Positions 6,885 to 15,732 are shown, counted from the stretch's first letter. The stretch: DNA of 34,595 nt from an uncultured Clostridia bacterium (GCA_947383645.1 CANDEH010000011.1:1-34595); one strand, 5' to 3'. Numbers and translations are program-made. The notes: generated by a model not told the origin, from the letters alone.

Positions 6885-7949
6885 ATGAAAAAGCAGGAAC
6901 TGCCCCGCGAGCTGGAGGAGGCCCTGCACGCCGGGGACATTGCGGAGGCCAAGCGGCTCTTCTCCCAGTGCGAGCCCAACGCCATCCGGATCAGCTCCAA
7001 CGTCTTTTCCCTGTTGCCCATGCCCAGGGAGTTCGCGTTTTGGGCCAGGGAGCAGGGGGCTGACGTGAATTTTCGGAACTATTACGGCCAGACGCCCATC
7101 TTCTCCATCGTCCGCATGGACGGCGACGTGGGGCTCCTGATCGAGCTGGGCGCGGACCCCAACGCCCGCCGGGACGACGGTTGGACGCCCCTCCACGCCG
7201 CGGTGAGCCGGGGGCGGAAGAAGGCGGCCCAGACGCTGCTGAGGGCCGGGGCGGACATGGAGGCGCGGACCAAGGGCTCTGACAGCCTTAGCGCCTTTAC
7301 ACCCCTGGAGTTGACGCTGATTGAGGCGGATTTGAGCAGTATACGGAAGCTGGACATCTGCAAATTTCTGCTGGACAAAGGCGCTGTGATGACAGACCGC
7401 AGCCGCCGCTTTGCCTCCGCCTTTTCCGCCGCCTTCTACCGGCACACGAAAAAGAAGAAGCCCTCGCCCTCCCTGGAAAAGCAGGAGGCGGCCCTGCGGG
7501 ACCTCTGCGCGCTGTTTGACGCCCCGGTGGTACGGGAGACCGGCTTCCACGACGGAGTATCCCCCATTCTGGTGACCAACGTGCCGGGGAGCAAGGGCAA
7601 CTTCCGGGAGCTCTGGAATTTCCTGGTTCCGCCCCGGGGCCGGGCCCGGACGGCCCAGGGGGAGGTCGTCCGCATCGCCGGCCGGATCGAGGACGAGCTG
7701 CTGCGCAACGGCGGGATGAACTGGGACAGGGACTACCAGGAGATGCTGTACACCTTCCGCCGGTATCTGTATCTGGACGACCCCGACGGCGGACAGCCCG
7801 ACAGCCGCATTGAGGAGATCGTGGAGGGCCTGAAGGACGGGGACGTCCGGGACGGCCTGATCTGGTGGCTCTGTAACTACTGCGCAGTGCACTGGGTGAG
7901 GGACCACCCGGAGGTTATACCGCCGCTGGAGGCTGATTATACGCGATAA
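6885..7949 (+). CDS. Ankyrin-repeat protein of unknown function
   Basis: 354 residues. The first ~150 hold ankyrin repeats: EFAFWAREQGADVNFRNYYG, then QTPIFSIV...LLIELGADPNARRDDG, WTPLHAAVSRGRKKAAQTLL with RAGADMEARTKGS, and a degenerate fourth (FTPLELTL...DICKFLLDKGAVM). The rest (~165-354) is a charged helical region I do not recognise (QEMLYTFRRYLYLDDPDGG, IWWLCNYCAVHWV). No signal peptide is seen. Ankyrin stacks bind proteins; a partner cannot be named. The ATG at 6885 lies ~39 bp after tgt with a weak gaggggga site. Confidence 0.8.
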   Translation: MKKQELPRELEEALHAGDIAEAKRLFSQCEPNAIRISSNVFSLLPMPREFAFWAREQGADVNFRNYYGQTPIFSIVRMDGDVGLLIELGADPNARRDDGWTPLHAAVSRGRKKAAQTLLRAGADMEARTKGSDSLSAFTPLELTLIEADLSSIRKLDICKFLLDKGAVMTDRSRRFASAFSAAFYRHTKKKKPSPSLEKQEAALRDLCALFDAPVVRETGFHDGVSPILVTNVPGSKGNFRELWNFLVPPRGRARTAQGEVVRIAGRIEDELLRNGGMNWDRDYQEMLYTFRRYLYLDDPDGGQPDSRIEEIVEGLKDGDVRDGLIWWLCNYCAVHWVRDHPEVIPPLEADYTR

Positions 7950-8131
7950 TCAAATGCGGAATACGGCAAAGAGCTGTTTTGTACGACGCGTGGAGCGACT
8001 GCGGGCGATTGCTGTGAGCTGCTGCGGTACTTGGCCTGCAATCAGAGGAGAGATCGTCACCGGTCAGGTGGCGGTTTCTGCGTTTTATGGGAGTCATGCG
8101 CAATCTTAAGAAAATCGTAAGCATTAGGCGG

Positions 8132-8160
8132 TTTTCTTTGTAAGAAATTCCTGCTATGAT
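8132..8160 (+). promoter_or_regulatory. Probable promoter and direct repeats before the two-component system
   Basis: TGCTATGAT at 8152-8160 is an extended -10 box; TTTTCT 17 bp upstream is a weak -35. Around it lie repeated TTAAGAAA/GTAAGAAA motifs (8106-8113 and 8140-8147), a spacing that could suit self-binding by the response regulator encoded just downstream. Nothing else was recognised in the 7950-8192 gap. Confidence 0.5.
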
Positions 8161-8192
8161 ACACCCACGGCAACGAAGGAAGGAGAGCGAAC

Positions 8193-8891
8193 ATGGGCGA
8201 GACCATTTTAGTGGTGGACGACGACAGGGAGATCACCGGCGCCATCGCCGCGGCCCTGGAGCGGGAGGGGTACCAGGTTCTCCGGGCCTACAACGGCATG
8301 GAGGCCCTGGATCTGGCCCTCTCGCCGGAGCTGCGCCTCATCATCATGGACGTGATGATGCCCCGGCTGGACGGCCTCTCCGCCCTGATGCGCATCCGGG
8401 AGCGGAGGAATCTGCCGGTGATCGTGCTGTCGGCCAAGAGCGAGGAGTCGGACAAGGTCTTAGGGCTCAGCATGGGGGCTGACGACTACGTCACCAAGCC
8501 CTTCAGCCCGCCCGAGCTCATCGCCCGGGTCCGCAGCCAGCTCCGGCGGTATACCAGCCTGGGGGATGTGAACGCCTCCTCGGGGACGGTGATTGTCAAC
8601 GGCCGCCTGCGCTACGACAGCGCGGAGCGGACCCTCACCGCCGACGGGGAGCCGGTACACCTCACCGCCACGGAGATGGGGATTGTGGACCTGCTCATGC
8701 GGAACCTGGGCCGGGTGTTCCCGGCGGAGGAGATCTACCGCCGGGTCTGGGGCGAGGAGGCCTTCGCCTCGGAGAAGACGGTGATGGTCCACATCCGCCG
8801 GATCCGGGAGAAGATCGAGCTCAATCCCAAGGAGCCAGACTATTTGAAGGTGGTGTGGGGCATTGGCTATAAAATGGATAAACACAGGTAG
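8193..8891 (+). CDS. OmpR/PhoB-family response regulator
   Basis: 232-residue two-domain regulator. The receiver domain (~1-120) has the acidic pair D9/D10/D11, phospho-acceptor D53 in LIIMDVMMPRLDG, the conserved Ser in VIVLSAKSE and the Lys of DDYVTKPFSP. The C-terminal winged-helix domain (~135-232) ends with the typical EKTVMVHIRRIREKIE recognition helix region and VWGIGYKM wing. It should be phosphorylated by the kinase encoded immediately downstream, which overlaps it by 29 bp. The ATG follows gaaggagag. Confidence 0.94.
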   Translation: MGETILVVDDDREITGAIAAALEREGYQVLRAYNGMEALDLALSPELRLIIMDVMMPRLDGLSALMRIRERRNLPVIVLSAKSEESDKVLGLSMGADDYVTKPFSPPELIARVRSQLRRYTSLGDVNASSGTVIVNGRLRYDSAERTLTADGEPVHLTATEMGIVDLLMRNLGRVFPAEEIYRRVWGEEAFASEKTVMVHIRRIREKIELNPKEPDYLKVVWGIGYKMDKHR

Positions 8892-11166
8892 GTGGAGGCG
8901 GGAGAAGGCGCCCAGGGAGCCCAAAGTTCCCAGGGAGCGGGGTTGGCTCTCCGCCGCCGCGGGACTGCTGGCCTTCGTTCTGGGTCTCAGCATGGTGCTG
9001 GACGGGTGCATCTTCTTCGCCGGGGTCGCCGGCAACCGGAACCGGTGGCTCTCGGACTGCTTTGAGAGCGACTACCAGAACACCAGCCAGTTTCGAAGCT
9101 TCATCTCCGACCGGCTGGAGAGCATGATCGTCATGGCCCTGGGCGGGCCCGCCGACCACTGGTACGGCGACTACTACAGCGAGCTCGACACCTACGTCCT
9201 GCAGGACGCCTGGGACGGCGTCTACGACGTCGGCGTCACCTCCATCCCCGGCTACGACGAAGACGGTCAGCGGAGCAAAACAAGCGCCTCCAAGCCCACG
9301 CCGGGGACCGCCTCTGTCTATGGGGACAATCTCCACGAGCAGTGGCGCGCGGACAAGAACCTCCTCTACCGGGTGGAGTACGACGGGAAGGTGCTCTACA
9401 CCAACACAGAGGAGGACATCACCAAGCTGCCCTTTGGCTACAACTTCTACCTCCACTTCAATGGGGAGAAGGTGCGCATCACCAAAGATGGGGACCCGGT
9501 TTTCATCTACGGCGGCGGGTACTACACCGAGGACAGCGACTGGTACGTCCCCGGCTACCAGAACTTCACCCTGGGGGAGGACTGCAAAAAGATCGCCATC
9601 ACCATGGCGGTGATCTCTCAGCCCCAGGTGTTCATCACCGGGGAGGGGAACAACGGCTACTACCGCTGGACCAACCAGCTCTACTGGCTCTGTCAGGGGA
9701 TGGAGGACACCCAGGGCACCCTCCGCCTCTGCGCCGTGGAGCTGAGCGTGGGACTGCTGTTGCTGTTCTGCTACTTCCTTCTCCGGCGGGACAAGGTGCG
9801 GGCGGACCGGGCCGCGGCCCGATTCACCGGGAAAATCTGGTGGGAAATAAAGATCCTGCTGCTGATCGCGCTGTTCTTCGCTCTCTTCCACGACAACTAC
9901 TTCGACGAGGTGTTCACCGAGGCGGTCACCGCCGTCACCGAGGGCGGGATGCCCTTCGCTTGGGCTCTCCGGGAGTACGGGTGGAGCTTCGGGGAGTTCT
10001 GCGCCTACCTCTTTGACAGCGGCGGGCGGTTCCTCATCCTGTTCTGGGGAGTGTACTTCCTGCTCTTCAACGACTGGCGCTATAACAAGAAACCCTGGCG
10101 GCACGGCCTTGCCGCCATGCTCACCGCCCGCAGTCTCAAGTACCCCCTGCAAAAGCGGATCAGCCGCCTGACCGGCGGAGTGGTTCTGCTGGTGGCGCTG
10201 CTGCTTCTTGTCATCTCCTTCGCGGCAGCCCAAGGCAGCGGCTATTTGGGCTGGTTTGGCTGGGTCATCGGCTTGCCGGTGCTGCTCCTCCTCTGCTACC
10301 TCGCCCGGTTCAGCCATCGGGTGCGGGGCATCTGGACGGACATCGGCGCCCTCACCGACCAGATTGCCGCCGTCCGGGCCGGGGACCTGGAGCACCCGCT
10401 CCGTCTGGAGGAGGGCCACGACCTCTATCAGGCCGCCGACGACCTGAACCACATCCAGCAGGGCCTCCAGAGCGCCCTGGAGGAGCAGACCCGCAGCGAG
10501 CGGATGAAGGTAGAGCTGGTGACCAACGTCTCCCACGACCTGAAGACCCCTCTGACCTCCATCATCAGCTACGCCGACCTGCTGGCCGGGGAGGCGCTGC
10601 CGCCCCCCGCCGGGGAGTACGTGGCCATCCTCCAGCAGAAGGCTCAGCGCCTCAGCGACATGGTCCAGGATGTGTTCGCCGTCAGCAAGGCGGCGGCGGG
10701 CCAGCTGCCCTTAAAGATCGAGACCCTGGACTACGGCAAGCTCCTGCGGCAGACGCTGGCCGACATGGCCCAGCCCATCGAGGACAGCGGCCTCATCCTG
10801 CGCACGGACCTCCCGGAGACCCCGGTGCCCATCCAGGCCGACGGAACCCGGCTCTACCGGGTGTTCCAGAACCTGATCGGCAACGCCTTGAAGTACTCCC
10901 TCCCCGGATCCCGGGTCTACCTGACCCTGCGCGCCGCTGGGGACCGGGCGGAGGCCATCCTCCGCAACACCTCCAAGAGCGAGCTCATCCAGGGCACCGA
11001 CTACACCGCCCGCTTCGTCCGGGGGGACGAGAGCCGCACCGACGGCGGCAGCGGCCTGGGCCTCTCCATCGCCGCCTCCTTCACCGAGGCCTGCGGCGGG
11101 ACGCTCACCGTGGAGACAGAGGCGGACCTGTTCACAGTAAAAGTAACTTTTTCCACGATAGATTAG
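8863..11166 (+). CDS. Large membrane sensor histidine kinase
   Basis: 767-residue kinase. After a basic leader, one membrane helix (~31-55) precedes a ~230-residue presumably extracellular domain (Tyr/Trp/Asp-rich, ~57-287). Five further hydrophobic helices follow (~289-307, 327-343, 387-402, 438-456, 463-481). Then come a HAMP-like linker (~482-535), HisKA with H558 in VTNVSHDLKTPLTS, and the ATPase domain with N670/N674 (FQNLIGNALKYS) and TDGGSGLGLS (~727-736). The input domain is not one I recognise. The start is taken as TTG at 8863, since no in-frame ATG or GTG precedes the first helix; translation is probably coupled to the regulator. Confidence 0.92.
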   Translation: MAIKWINTGRWRREKAPREPKVPRERGWLSAAAGLLAFVLGLSMVLDGCIFFAGVAGNRNRWLSDCFESDYQNTSQFRSFISDRLESMIVMALGGPADHWYGDYYSELDTYVLQDAWDGVYDVGVTSIPGYDEDGQRSKTSASKPTPGTASVYGDNLHEQWRADKNLLYRVEYDGKVLYTNTEEDITKLPFGYNFYLHFNGEKVRITKDGDPVFIYGGGYYTEDSDWYVPGYQNFTLGEDCKKIAITMAVISQPQVFITGEGNNGYYRWTNQLYWLCQGMEDTQGTLRLCAVELSVGLLLLFCYFLLRRDKVRADRAAARFTGKIWWEIKILLLIALFFALFHDNYFDEVFTEAVTAVTEGGMPFAWALREYGWSFGEFCAYLFDSGGRFLILFWGVYFLLFNDWRYNKKPWRHGLAAMLTARSLKYPLQKRISRLTGGVVLLVALLLLVISFAAAQGSGYLGWFGWVIGLPVLLLLCYLARFSHRVRGIWTDIGALTDQIAAVRAGDLEHPLRLEEGHDLYQAADDLNHIQQGLQSALEEQTRSERMKVELVTNVSHDLKTPLTSIISYADLLAGEALPPPAGEYVAILQQKAQRLSDMVQDVFAVSKAAAGQLPLKIETLDYGKLLRQTLADMAQPIEDSGLILRTDLPETPVPIQADGTRLYRVFQNLIGNALKYSLPGSRVYLTLRAAGDRAEAILRNTSKSELIQGTDYTARFVRGDESRTDGGSGLGLSIAASFTEACGGTLTVETEADLFTVKVTFSTID

Positions 11167-11182
11167 TGAATCAAAATAAACT

Positions 11183-11218
11183 TGCACCCCACCCGTCAGA
11201 GAATACGGGTGGGGTGCA
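11183..11218. terminator. Terminator between kinase and potD
   Basis: Perfect 14-bp stem TGCACCCCACCCGT/ACGGGTGGGGTGCA with an 8-base loop between convergent genes. The T-rich flank (agtttatttt) lies on the minus-strand side, so it suits the pot operon best. Confidence 0.75.
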
Positions 11219-11317
11219 GCTATTTGGTATGACAGGAGCAGTTGGAGACTGTCAGATTCTTTTTCAGACGGTCAGATGTCCAAATCAAATGTCCTTCCGA
11301 CTTTTTCTATTGGCGGG

Positions 11318-12403
11318 CTACTCAATCCCCAACTGGATCCACAAATCGCTGTACAGCGCCTGGGTCTCCGGCGGCAGGGCGTTGTAGGGCTCGCACCGCG
11401 CCAGCACGTCGGCGGGGGCGGCCATGGTCTCAAAGAGCATGGGGTCCAGGGGCTCGCCGTTCTGCTCCTCGTAGTAGGCGGGGTACTGCTCCAGGGCCTC
11501 GGCGTTGGGGGAGGCATACCATATGAAATCCATGTTGGCGAGGCACGACTCCGTCTTGCACAGGAAGTTGATCCAGGCCTCCGCCTCCTCCTTGTGCTCC
11601 GCGTCCTTCAGCACGCACATGGCGTCCACAAACCAGTTGCCGCCCTCCTTGGGCACCACGAAGCGGAGGTCGGAGTTGTTGGCGTACATGGACAGGAAGT
11701 CCCCGGCGTAGTAGGTGCAGATGGCGGTCTCGCCGCTCTCCATTTTGTCGTAGAGCTGGTCCATAAAGAAGCCCTGGTAGGCCCCCTTGCTCTTGGCATT
11801 GCTGAGGAGCTGATAGGCCTCCTGGATCTCCGCCTCGTCGGTGGTGTTCACCGAGTAGCCCAGGTACAGCAGCGCCGCGCCGATGGCGTCCCGGGGATTG
11901 CCGATCATGCCGATGCTGCCGGCGTACTTGCCGCTGCCGTTGAAGAGGACGCCCCAGCTGTCGATCTCCTCCTCCACGATGGCGGAGTTGTAGATGATGC
12001 CCAGGGTACCCCAGGTGTAGGGCACGCTGTACTTGTTCTCCGGATCGTAGGGGAGATTTTTGTACTGACTGCCGATCAGAGAGAAATTGGGGATATTCCC
12101 GAAGTTCAGCTCGGCCAGCATATCCTCGGCGATCATCTGGGCGATCATGTAGTCCGAGGGGACGATCACATCGTAGTCCGCGCCGCCCTGCTTGATGAGG
12201 GCGTACATGGTCTCATTGCTCTCGGCGGTGACATAGTTGACGGTGATGCCGGTCTCCTTTTCAAAGGCGGTGAGCAGGTCCGGGTCAATATTTTCACCCC
12301 AGCCGCAGACATTGACCACCCGCCCGCTCTTGTTGGAGCACCCGGTGAGGCCAAGCGCCAGCACCATGGACAGGGCCAGCAGGAAAGTAAGCGTCTTTTT
12401 CAA
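11318..12403 (-). CDS. potD: Spermidine/putrescine-binding lipoprotein PotD
   Basis: 361-residue extracellular solute-binding protein of the polyamine ABC importer. It has a lipoprotein signal (KKTLTFLLALSMVLALGLTGC) with the lipobox Cys at ~22. The PotD fold is seen in VVNVCGWGENIDPDLL, FEKETGITVNYVTAESNE, YDVIVPSDYMI, VPYTWGTLGIIYN and a C-terminal DPMLFETMAAP. It captures polyamine outside and passes it to PotBC. Translation starts at TTG (12403) behind a good ggaggaa site. It is last in potABCD, 65 bp after potC. Confidence 0.93.
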   Translation of the reverse strand: MKKTLTFLLALSMVLALGLTGCSNKSGRVVNVCGWGENIDPDLLTAFEKETGITVNYVTAESNETMYALIKQGGADYDVIVPSDYMIAQMIAEDMLAELNFGNIPNFSLIGSQYKNLPYDPENKYSVPYTWGTLGIIYNSAIVEEEIDSWGVLFNGSGKYAGSIGMIGNPRDAIGAALLYLGYSVNTTDEAEIQEAYQLLSNAKSKGAYQGFFMDQLYDKMESGETAICTYYAGDFLSMYANNSDLRFVVPKEGGNWFVDAMCVLKDAEHKEEAEAWINFLCKTESCLANMDFIWYASPNAEALEQYPAYYEEQNGEPLDPMLFETMAAPADVLARCEPYNALPPETQALYSDLWIQLGIE

Positions 12404-12468
12404 TGAAGGGTTCCTCCCATATTTTGTAGTATAATTGAATAGTTTGATTTACCGGTGCTCCGCCGCAG

Positions 12469-13335
12469 CTATGCCCGGCGGGCTTTCAGCAGCTTTTCCT
12501 GGTGGGCCTCCCGAATGTTTACGATCACCAGCAGGATCAGCACTGTGATAAAGAGCAGCGTGGAGATGGCGTTGATCTTGGGACTCAATCGCTTTTTGGA
12601 CATGCCGTAGACCACCACCGCCAGGGTGGAGGCGGAGGAGCCGGCGGTGAAGTAGGAGATGACGAAGTCGTCCACGCTCATGGTGAAGGCGATGAGCATC
12701 CCGGAGACCACGCCGGGCTTGATCTCCGGCAGCACCACCTTCCAAAAGGCCTGCATCCACGTACAGCCCAGATCCTGGGCCGCGTCCACCAGATTCTTAT
12801 CCATCTGCCGGAGCTTTGGCATGATGGAGAGAATCACGTAGGGGATATCAAAGGTAATATGGGCAATCAGCAGCGTGCCAAAGCTCATGCGGAGCTTTAC
12901 TGGCAGGGTAATGAATCCCTGCGCACCGTTCAGCCAGGCGGCCGCCCGGGGCCAGACGCCGAAGAAAGCCACAAACAGCAGACACAGCGACACGCCGGTG
13001 ACGATGTCCGCGTTGGTCATAGGGATGCTGTTGATGGTCATCAGCGGTGTGCGCCAGCGTTTACGCATGTTGTAGAAGCCGACGGCGGCAAAGAGGCCCA
13101 CCACGGTGGCGGCCAGAGTGGCTAAAACAGATACCAGCAGCGTGGTGCTGAGGGCGCTCATGATGACCCGGTCCTGAAACAGCTCCGCATACCAGCGGAA
13201 GGTGAACCCCTGCCACACGGTGCGGCTTTTGGAGTCGTTGAAGGAGAAGACGATCAGCACAAAGATCGGCGCATAAAGGAAGAGGAACACCAGTCCCATA
13301 AAGAGACGGGAGAGGAGGGAGGTTTTCGTCTTCAC
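12469..13335 (-). CDS. potC: Polyamine ABC transporter permease PotC
   Basis: 288-residue inner-membrane permease with about six hydrophobic segments, starting with LFMGLVFLFLYAPIFVLIVFSF. The EAA-type coupling loop that contacts the ATPase is DAAQDLGCTWMQAFWKVVLPEIKPG. FSFNDSKSRTVWQGFTFRWY is typical of PotC. It uses a GTG start that overlaps the potB stop (GTGA), indicating translational coupling. It forms the channel with PotB. Confidence 0.93.
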   Translation of the reverse strand: MKTKTSLLSRLFMGLVFLFLYAPIFVLIVFSFNDSKSRTVWQGFTFRWYAELFQDRVIMSALSTTLLVSVLATLAATVVGLFAAVGFYNMRKRWRTPLMTINSIPMTNADIVTGVSLCLLFVAFFGVWPRAAAWLNGAQGFITLPVKLRMSFGTLLIAHITFDIPYVILSIMPKLRQMDKNLVDAAQDLGCTWMQAFWKVVLPEIKPGVVSGMLIAFTMSVDDFVISYFTAGSSASTLAVVVYGMSKKRLSPKINAISTLLFITVLILLVIVNIREAHQEKLLKARRA

Positions 13336-14282
13336 AGCATCACCGCCTGTTCCTCGCCCTCGCCAAAGCGGTTCATCACCGCCATGCAGACGATTACCAC
13401 CACCATCATCACCAGCGCGATAGCGCTGCCCAAATGGGGGTTATACGCCGTACCGGTAAACTGCATCTCAATAAGATCGCCTAACAGCAGTTCATTCTTG
13501 CCCCCCAGGAGCTGGGAGATGGCAAAGGTGGACACCGAGGGGACAAAGACCATCGTAATGCCGGAGAGAACGCCGGACAGGCTCAGGGGAAAGACCACCT
13601 TGCGAAAGACACGGAAGGTGTTTGCGCCCAGGTCTCTGGCGGCCTCCAGCAGGCTGTTGTCCAGTTTCACAATCACCGAGTAGATGGGCAGTACCATAAA
13701 GGGCAGGTAGTTGTACACCATTCCCAGCACCACCGCGCCCGGGGTGTTAATCATGTGGAAAAAGGTCATCTCCGTACTCCGGGAGACGTTCAAGGCCCAC
13801 TCCGTGTTCAAAGCCCCGTTCAGCGCGGCCAGCAGCCCGCCGTTGAGGGAGGCGCACAGACTGTTCAGCCCGCTGTTGACCGCGTTTCCCAGGTCGATCA
13901 GTCCCAGGGCGGCAAAGAGCCGGTTTAAAAGCCCCTTGTCCTCCAAGATGGACATCCAGGAATAGGTCCGCAGCAGAAAGTTCATCCACATGGGCAGCAT
14001 AATCAGCATCATGGCCACCCGCTGCACCCCGGCAGTCTCCCGTGCCAGAATATAGGCAAGGGGATAGCCGATCAGCAGACACAGCAGCGTGGCGATAATC
14101 GCCAGCTGGAAGGAACGGGAGAACACCACCGCGTAGTCCCCCATATGGGAGAAGTTTTGCAGCGTAAAACCGCCGTCGGCAGAGGTGAAGGCGTAGACCA
14201 CCACCAGGATAATGGGGGCTACGACAAAGAGGGCCATCCAGATCTCATAGGGGACGGCAAGAAGGCTCCGCCTATTCCGCAT
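13332..14282 (-). CDS. potB: Polyamine ABC transporter permease PotB
   Basis: 316-residue permease. The first helix is IWMALFVVAPIILVVVYAF, several more helices follow, and the coupling loop is EAARDLGANTFRVFRKVVFPLS. The loop between the middle helices (about residues 110-150, GLIDLGNAVNSGLNSLCASL onward) seems longer than usual for PotB. The ATG at 14282 is preferred over upstream in-frame ATGs at 14300 and 14309 because gaggagg lies directly before it. It overlaps the end of potA by 11 bp. Confidence 0.92.
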   Translation of the reverse strand: MRNRRSLLAVPYEIWMALFVVAPIILVVVYAFTSADGGFTLQNFSHMGDYAVVFSRSFQLAIIATLLCLLIGYPLAYILARETAGVQRVAMMLIMLPMWMNFLLRTYSWMSILEDKGLLNRLFAALGLIDLGNAVNSGLNSLCASLNGGLLAALNGALNTEWALNVSRSTEMTFFHMINTPGAVVLGMVYNYLPFMVLPIYSVIVKLDNSLLEAARDLGANTFRVFRKVVFPLSLSGVLSGITMVFVPSVSTFAISQLLGGKNELLLGDLIEMQFTGTAYNPHLGSAIALVMMVVVIVCMAVMNRFGEGEEQAVML

Positions 14283-15471
14283 GGCCCGCCTCCTCTCCAT
14301 CCCCCTCATCCAGAAGGGTGACGTCGCCGATCTCGTCGTACTCCTCGGAGTAGGACGAGTAGTCGCCGAACATGCCGGAGTAGGCGCTCTTGTGCATGAT
14401 ATGGATGTCGTCGGGGTTCAGCACGATGCCGATGGTCTCCCCCACGTCGTGAAAGTCCGTGGTCTGGATCAGCCACTTGTAGCCCTTGAAGTCCACGATG
14501 GTGTCGTAGTGGACGCCCTTGAAGGTAACGGCGGTGACGGTGCCTTTCAGCTGTCCCTTGTCCACCGGGACAATGTCCACATCCTCGGGCCGGATGACCA
14601 CGTCCACCGGCTCCATGGGGGCAAAGCCCTTGTCCAGACACTTGAACTTCCGGTTGAAGAACTCCACCACGTAGTCCTCGTGCATCACGCCGTCCAGGAT
14701 GTTGCTCTCCCCGATGAAGTCCGCCACAAAGGCGTTTTTCGGCTCGTTGTAGATGTCCTCCGGCCGGCCGATCTGCTGGATCTTCCCCTGGTCCATCACC
14801 ACGATGGTGTCGGACATGGCCAGGGCCTCCTCCTGGTCGTGGGTGACGTAGATAAAGGTAATCCCCATCTGCTGCTGAATCCGTTTCAGCTCGCTCTGCA
14901 TGTCCTTGCGGAGCCGCAGATCGAGGGCGCCCAGGGGCTCGTCCAGCAGCAGCACCTTGGGCCGGTTCACCAGGGCCCTGGCGATGGCCACCCGCTGCTG
15001 CTGTCCGCCGGAGAGCTCGGTAATCCGGCGGTTCTCAAAGCCCTTGAGGCTCACCACCGAGAGCATCTCCAGCACCCGCTCCCAGATCTCGCTCTCCGGG
15101 AGCTTCACCTTCCGCTTCACGGTTTTACCCGCGGCGTCGGTCTCCTCGCTGACCTTGGGAATACGCAGGCCGAAGGCCACGTTTTCAAAGACATTGAGGT
15201 GGGGGAACAGGGCGTAGCGCTGAAAAACGGTATTCACCTGCCGCAAATGAGGGGGAATATCATTCATCCTCACCCCGTCGAACAGCACTTCTCCCGCCGT
15301 AGGCGTGGTGAAGCCGCCAATGATGCGCAAGGTGGTGGTCTTGCCGCAGCCACTGGGTCCAAGCAGTGTGAGGAACTCACTATTATTGATATACAGGTTG
15401 ATGTTATCGAGAACAAGCTCGTCGTCAAACGCCATGGAGCATCCCACCAGGCGAATCAACTCTTTGGACAT
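14272..15471 (-). CDS. potA: Polyamine ABC transporter ATPase PotA
   Basis: 399-residue ATP-binding subunit that powers polyamine uptake. Walker A is GPSGCGKTTT (~38-47), the Q-loop TVFQRYALFPH, the signature LSGGQQQR (~153-160), Walker B VLLLDEPLGALD and the switch His YVTHDQEEAL. A C-terminal TOBE-like regulatory domain follows (VVIRPEDVDIVP). A charged insert at about 106-130 (SEETDAAGKTVKRKVKLPES) between the Q-loop and signature is longer than in E. coli PotA. The tail is unusually acidic and Tyr/Ser-rich. It is first in the operon, with a 91-base leader containing a hairpin. Confidence 0.94.
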   Translation of the reverse strand: MSKELIRLVGCSMAFDDELVLDNINLYINNSEFLTLLGPSGCGKTTTLRIIGGFTTPTAGEVLFDGVRMNDIPPHLRQVNTVFQRYALFPHLNVFENVAFGLRIPKVSEETDAAGKTVKRKVKLPESEIWERVLEMLSVVSLKGFENRRITELSGGQQQRVAIARALVNRPKVLLLDEPLGALDLRLRKDMQSELKRIQQQMGITFIYVTHDQEEALAMSDTIVVMDQGKIQQIGRPEDIYNEPKNAFVADFIGESNILDGVMHEDYVVEFFNRKFKCLDKGFAPMEPVDVVIRPEDVDIVPVDKGQLKGTVTAVTFKGVHYDTIVDFKGYKWLIQTTDFHDVGETIGIVLNPDDIHIMHKSAYSGMFGDYSSYSEEYDEIGDVTLLDEGDGEEAGHAE

Positions 15472-15522
15472 TATCCTCCCCCGTTCTGTTGAGTATTTTT
15501 TTGTTTATAAACATAGAAAATC

Positions 15523-15562
15523 GCCTGTTTTTCCTGAGTACTTTTCCCCGGGAAAAACAGGC
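15523..15562 (-). promoter_or_regulatory. Hairpin at the 5' end of the pot operon mRNA
   Basis: A 12-bp perfect stem (GCCTGTTTTTCC/GGAAAAACAGGC) with a 16-base loop begins about where transcription should start and ends ~50 bases before potA. A T-rich run follows. It may be a stabilising 5' stem or an attenuator; an overlapping TTTTTCCC/GGGGAAAA pairing would compete with it. Confidence 0.5.
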
Positions 15563-15568
15563 AAGGTA

Positions 15569-15597
15569 AATATATCGGAAATATGGGGGATTGTCAA
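15569..15597 (-). promoter_or_regulatory. Promoter of potABCD
   Basis: On the minus strand TTGACA (15597-15592) and TATATT (15574-15569) are 17 bp apart, about 100 bp before potA. Confidence 0.75.
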
Positions 15598-15617
15598 GAG
15601 GCTGGGGGGATTTTTTC

Positions 15618-15732
15618 AATTAGGAATGAGAAATTAGAAATGAATGTGTCCAGCTTGCGCTGGACGATTTGAAATCATCCCGCCGCAGGCGGGATACCAC
15701 AATTCCTAACTCCTAATTCCTAATTCCTAATT
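15618..15732. repeat. Heptad-flanked palindromic repeat, copy 1
   Basis: A 115-bp element with perfect 10-bp inverted ends (AATTAGGAAT/ATTCCTAATT), each end made of degenerate 7-mers of the ATTAGGA type. It encloses two hairpins: GTCCAGC-ttgc-GCTGGAC (15648-15665) and TCCCGCC-gca-GGCGGGA (15678-15694). The heptads at its right end overlap the 3' end of the pseudouridine synthase gene. A related copy lies at 22719-22819. Confidence 0.75.

Noticed and set aside
8821..10536. A 571-residue open frame on the minus strand opposite the sensor kinase
   Set aside because: It is antisense to a clear kinase, consists of Val/Leu/Pro/Gly-rich low-complexity sequence typical of GC-rich shadow frames, and shows no domain.
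14281..15492. A 403-residue open frame on the plus strand opposite potA
   Set aside because: Fully antisense to an unmistakable ABC ATPase, rich in Val/Leu/His, with no motif or ribosome binding site.
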